DNA of 6,686 bases from a bacterium. Its GTDB lineage: Bacteria > Patescibacteriota > Gracilibacteria > UBA1369 > LOWO2-01-FULL-3. The notes under the pieces were generated by a model. That model did no database searches, was not told where the DNA came from, and saw only the letters and a program-made list of their open reading frames with translations. Location of the stretch: positions 1 through 6,686 of the forward strand of contig JAQBYK010000065.1 of assembly GCA_027622635.1 (NCBI GenBank), in the 5' to 3' direction. The position numbers and the translations under genes were made by a program. Of the stretch, positions 5,661-6,686 are shown one piece after another (within the stretch, counting starts at the first letter, position 1; each line of letters begins with the position of its first letter).

Positions 5661-5669
5661 TGCTAGTAT
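5661..5669 (+). promoter_or_regulatory. Possible extended -10 promoter for the ATPase gene
   Basis: TGCTAGTAT has the TGn of an extended -10 and a hexamer (TAGTAT) matching TATAAT at four of six positions. TAGAAC (5641-5646), 17 bases upstream, is a poor -35. It lies in the 55-base gap after rpsI, where an independent promoter would be expected because the next gene is unrelated to the ribosome. Transcription would start near 5675. The rest of the gap holds a 6-pair hairpin (5640-5654) without a T run and nothing else recognisable. Confidence 0.25.
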
Positions 5670-5690
5670 AGGGAAAAATCACCTCACCTA

Positions 5691-6686
5691 ATGACTGAAC
5701 TTAGTTCTTCATACCTGGAAAAAGGGCTTACTTTAGCGCAGTACCAAGCCAATTTGCGCAAATACGGATTTAACGAAATCCCAAGCAAAAAGGAATTCAC
5801 CGCGTTAAAAATTTTCGTTTCACAATTTACTTCCTTTCTAATAATCGTCCTAATAGTTGCCGGGAGTGTTTCTATTTTTCTAGGAGAACTTATCGATGGA
5901 TTTGCAATATTCGCAATAGTAATTATCAACTCGATTATAGGATTCATCCAGGAATACAAAGCCGAAAATGCAGTTGCCGCACTCAAAAAAATGGTTGTAC
6001 AAACAGCCATTGTTGTCAGAAATGGAGAAGAAAAGGAGGTAGCAATAAAAGAATTGGTTCCGGAAGATTTGATACTAATATCTGAGGGAGAAAAAATGCC
6101 TGCAGATTGCCAAATATTAGAGGCCTTTTCACTAAAAGCAGATGAATCCATGCTCACAGGAGAGAGTGTGCCTGTAAACAAAGAGCTTGGAGACGGAAGA
6201 CAAGGAAAACTGTTCAAAGGCACAATTGTTACAACAGGACGCGCCAAAGCTAAAGTATACGCCACCGGCATAAACACGGAATTCGGAAAAATCATAGATC
6301 TCGTTTCAAAACAAGAAAAATCCCGCTCCCCACTTACAATCCAATTGGACACTCTGGGAAAAAAAATTGCGCTAGTTACACTAATACTTATAGCAATACT
6401 GTTTATTTTAGGCTATTTACGAGGAATTGACGTTGTTGAAATGCTTTTAACAGCAGTTGCACTAGGTGTATCGGCAATTCCGGAAGGAATGCCAATCATT
6501 GTAACCCTTACTCTAGCACTAGGGGTACAAGTAATGGCTCGCAAAAAAGCCATCACAAGAAAAATGAATTCTATAGAGACACTAGGCGCAACTACAGTAA
6601 TCTGTTCAGATAAAACCGGTACCCTCACATTAAATGAGATGACAGTTAAAAAAGTAGATACACCCGATGGAAACAAAGAAATTCCG
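5691..6686 (+). CDS. P2-type cation-transporting ATPase, N-terminal half (partial)
   Basis: Membrane pump that couples ATP hydrolysis, through a phospho-aspartate, to cation transport. The 332 residues in the window are open to the right edge. Visible in order: an N-terminal cation-ATPase segment with GLTLAQYQANLRKYGFNEI (12-30); M1 (about 46-65) and M2 (about 70-86); the actuator domain with DESMLTGES (151-159) carrying the phosphatase loop TGES; M3 (about 224-243); M4 (about 250-273) with VSAIPEGMP (260-268); and the phosphorylation motif ICSDKTGTLT (304-313), D307 being the phosphorylated residue. The PEGxP motif with E265 in the place of SERCA E309 points to the P2A (calcium-like) group, with Met in place of the usual Leu in PEGLP. 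The ion cannot be assigned because M5 and M6 lie outside the window. The ATG lies 55 bases after rpsI, with no Shine-Dalgarno sequence. Confidence 0.93.
   Translation, partial: MTELSSSYLEKGLTLAQYQANLRKYGFNEIPSKKEFTALKIFVSQFTSFLIIVLIVAGSVSIFLGELIDGFAIFAIVIINSIIGFIQEYKAENAVAALKKMVVQTAIVVRNGEEKEVAIKELVPEDLILISEGEKMPADCQILEAFSLKADESMLTGESVPVNKELGDGRQGKLFKGTIVTTGRAKAKVYATGINTEFGKIIDLVSKQEKSRSPLTIQLDTLGKKIALVTLILIAILFILGYLRGIDVVEMLLTAVALGVSAIPEGMPIIVTLTLALGVQVMARKKAITRKMNSIETLGATTVICSDKTGTLTLNEMTVKKVDTPDGNKEIP

Noticed and set aside
5679..5686. ATCACCTC before the ATPase start resembles the 3' end of 16S rRNA.
   Set aside because: Eight matching bases with no further rRNA similarity; it is the anti-sense of a ribosome-binding site and would not recruit ribosomes. 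Chance match.
5684..6352. A 222-codon open frame on the minus strand, and a second one at 6413-6676.
   Set aside because: Both lie antisense to the P-type ATPase, whose motifs are unambiguous on the + strand; their translations are Ser/Thr-rich with no recognisable domain.
1..6686. Search for mobile elements, CRISPR repeats, tRNA genes and transferred genes.
   Set aside because: No tandem or spaced repeats, transposase-like frames, cloverleaf sequences or shifts in base composition were seen; gene order is that of a conserved core operon.

Overview
The window is a stretch of bacterial chromosome holding the end of the spc operon, the whole alpha (rpoA) operon and the rplM-rpsI pair, all on the + strand, followed by the start of a cation-pumping P-type ATPase gene. 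The order is secY (last codons only) - adk - map - infA - rpmJ - rpsM - rpsK - rpsD - rpoA - rplQ - rplM - rpsI - P2-type ATPase (cut by the window end). It reads as vertically inherited core genome. I see no mobile element, CRISPR array, tRNA or rRNA gene, and no gene-free stretch longer than 89 bases.

Organism: the DNA is A/T-rich and lysine-rich, and most gaps inside the cluster are 3-16 bases. The rplM-rpsI pair follows rplQ directly. Almost no start codon has a Shine-Dalgarno sequence. The adenylate kinase has an unusual nucleotide-binding region (GMQGAGKGT, ETGGELR). Together these suggest a member of Patescibacteria (Candidate Phyla Radiation). That is inference; the lineage inside the group cannot be fixed from this window. 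The code is the standard bacterial one: TGA ends infA and never occurs in frame inside a gene, which argues against the UGA-glycine code of Gracilibacteria/Absconditabacteria.

Layout: bases 2-40 encode the SecY C-terminus. An extended -10 promoter (46-54) lies just after the secY stop and probably drives adk-map. A 89-base gap with a second possible promoter leads into infA. infA overlaps rpmJ by ATGA. Between rpmJ and rpsM is the most striking non-coding element, a long imperfect hairpin (1910-1966) ending 8 bases before the rpsM start. It occupies the position of the S4-regulated alpha-operon leader of E. coli but does not resemble that pseudoknot. rpsM through rpsI then run almost without gaps. 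After 55 bases with a possible weak promoter, the ATPase begins.

Functionally the cluster supplies the protein export channel, nucleotide balance (Adk), N-terminal methionine removal (Map), translation initiation (IF1), seven ribosomal proteins (L36, S13, S11, S4, L17, L13, S9) and the alpha subunit of RNA polymerase. The ATPase is probably an independent transport gene. No previously undescribed gene system is visible; the points most worth a second look are the rpmJ-rpsM hairpin and the near absence of Shine-Dalgarno sequences in a ribosomal protein operon.
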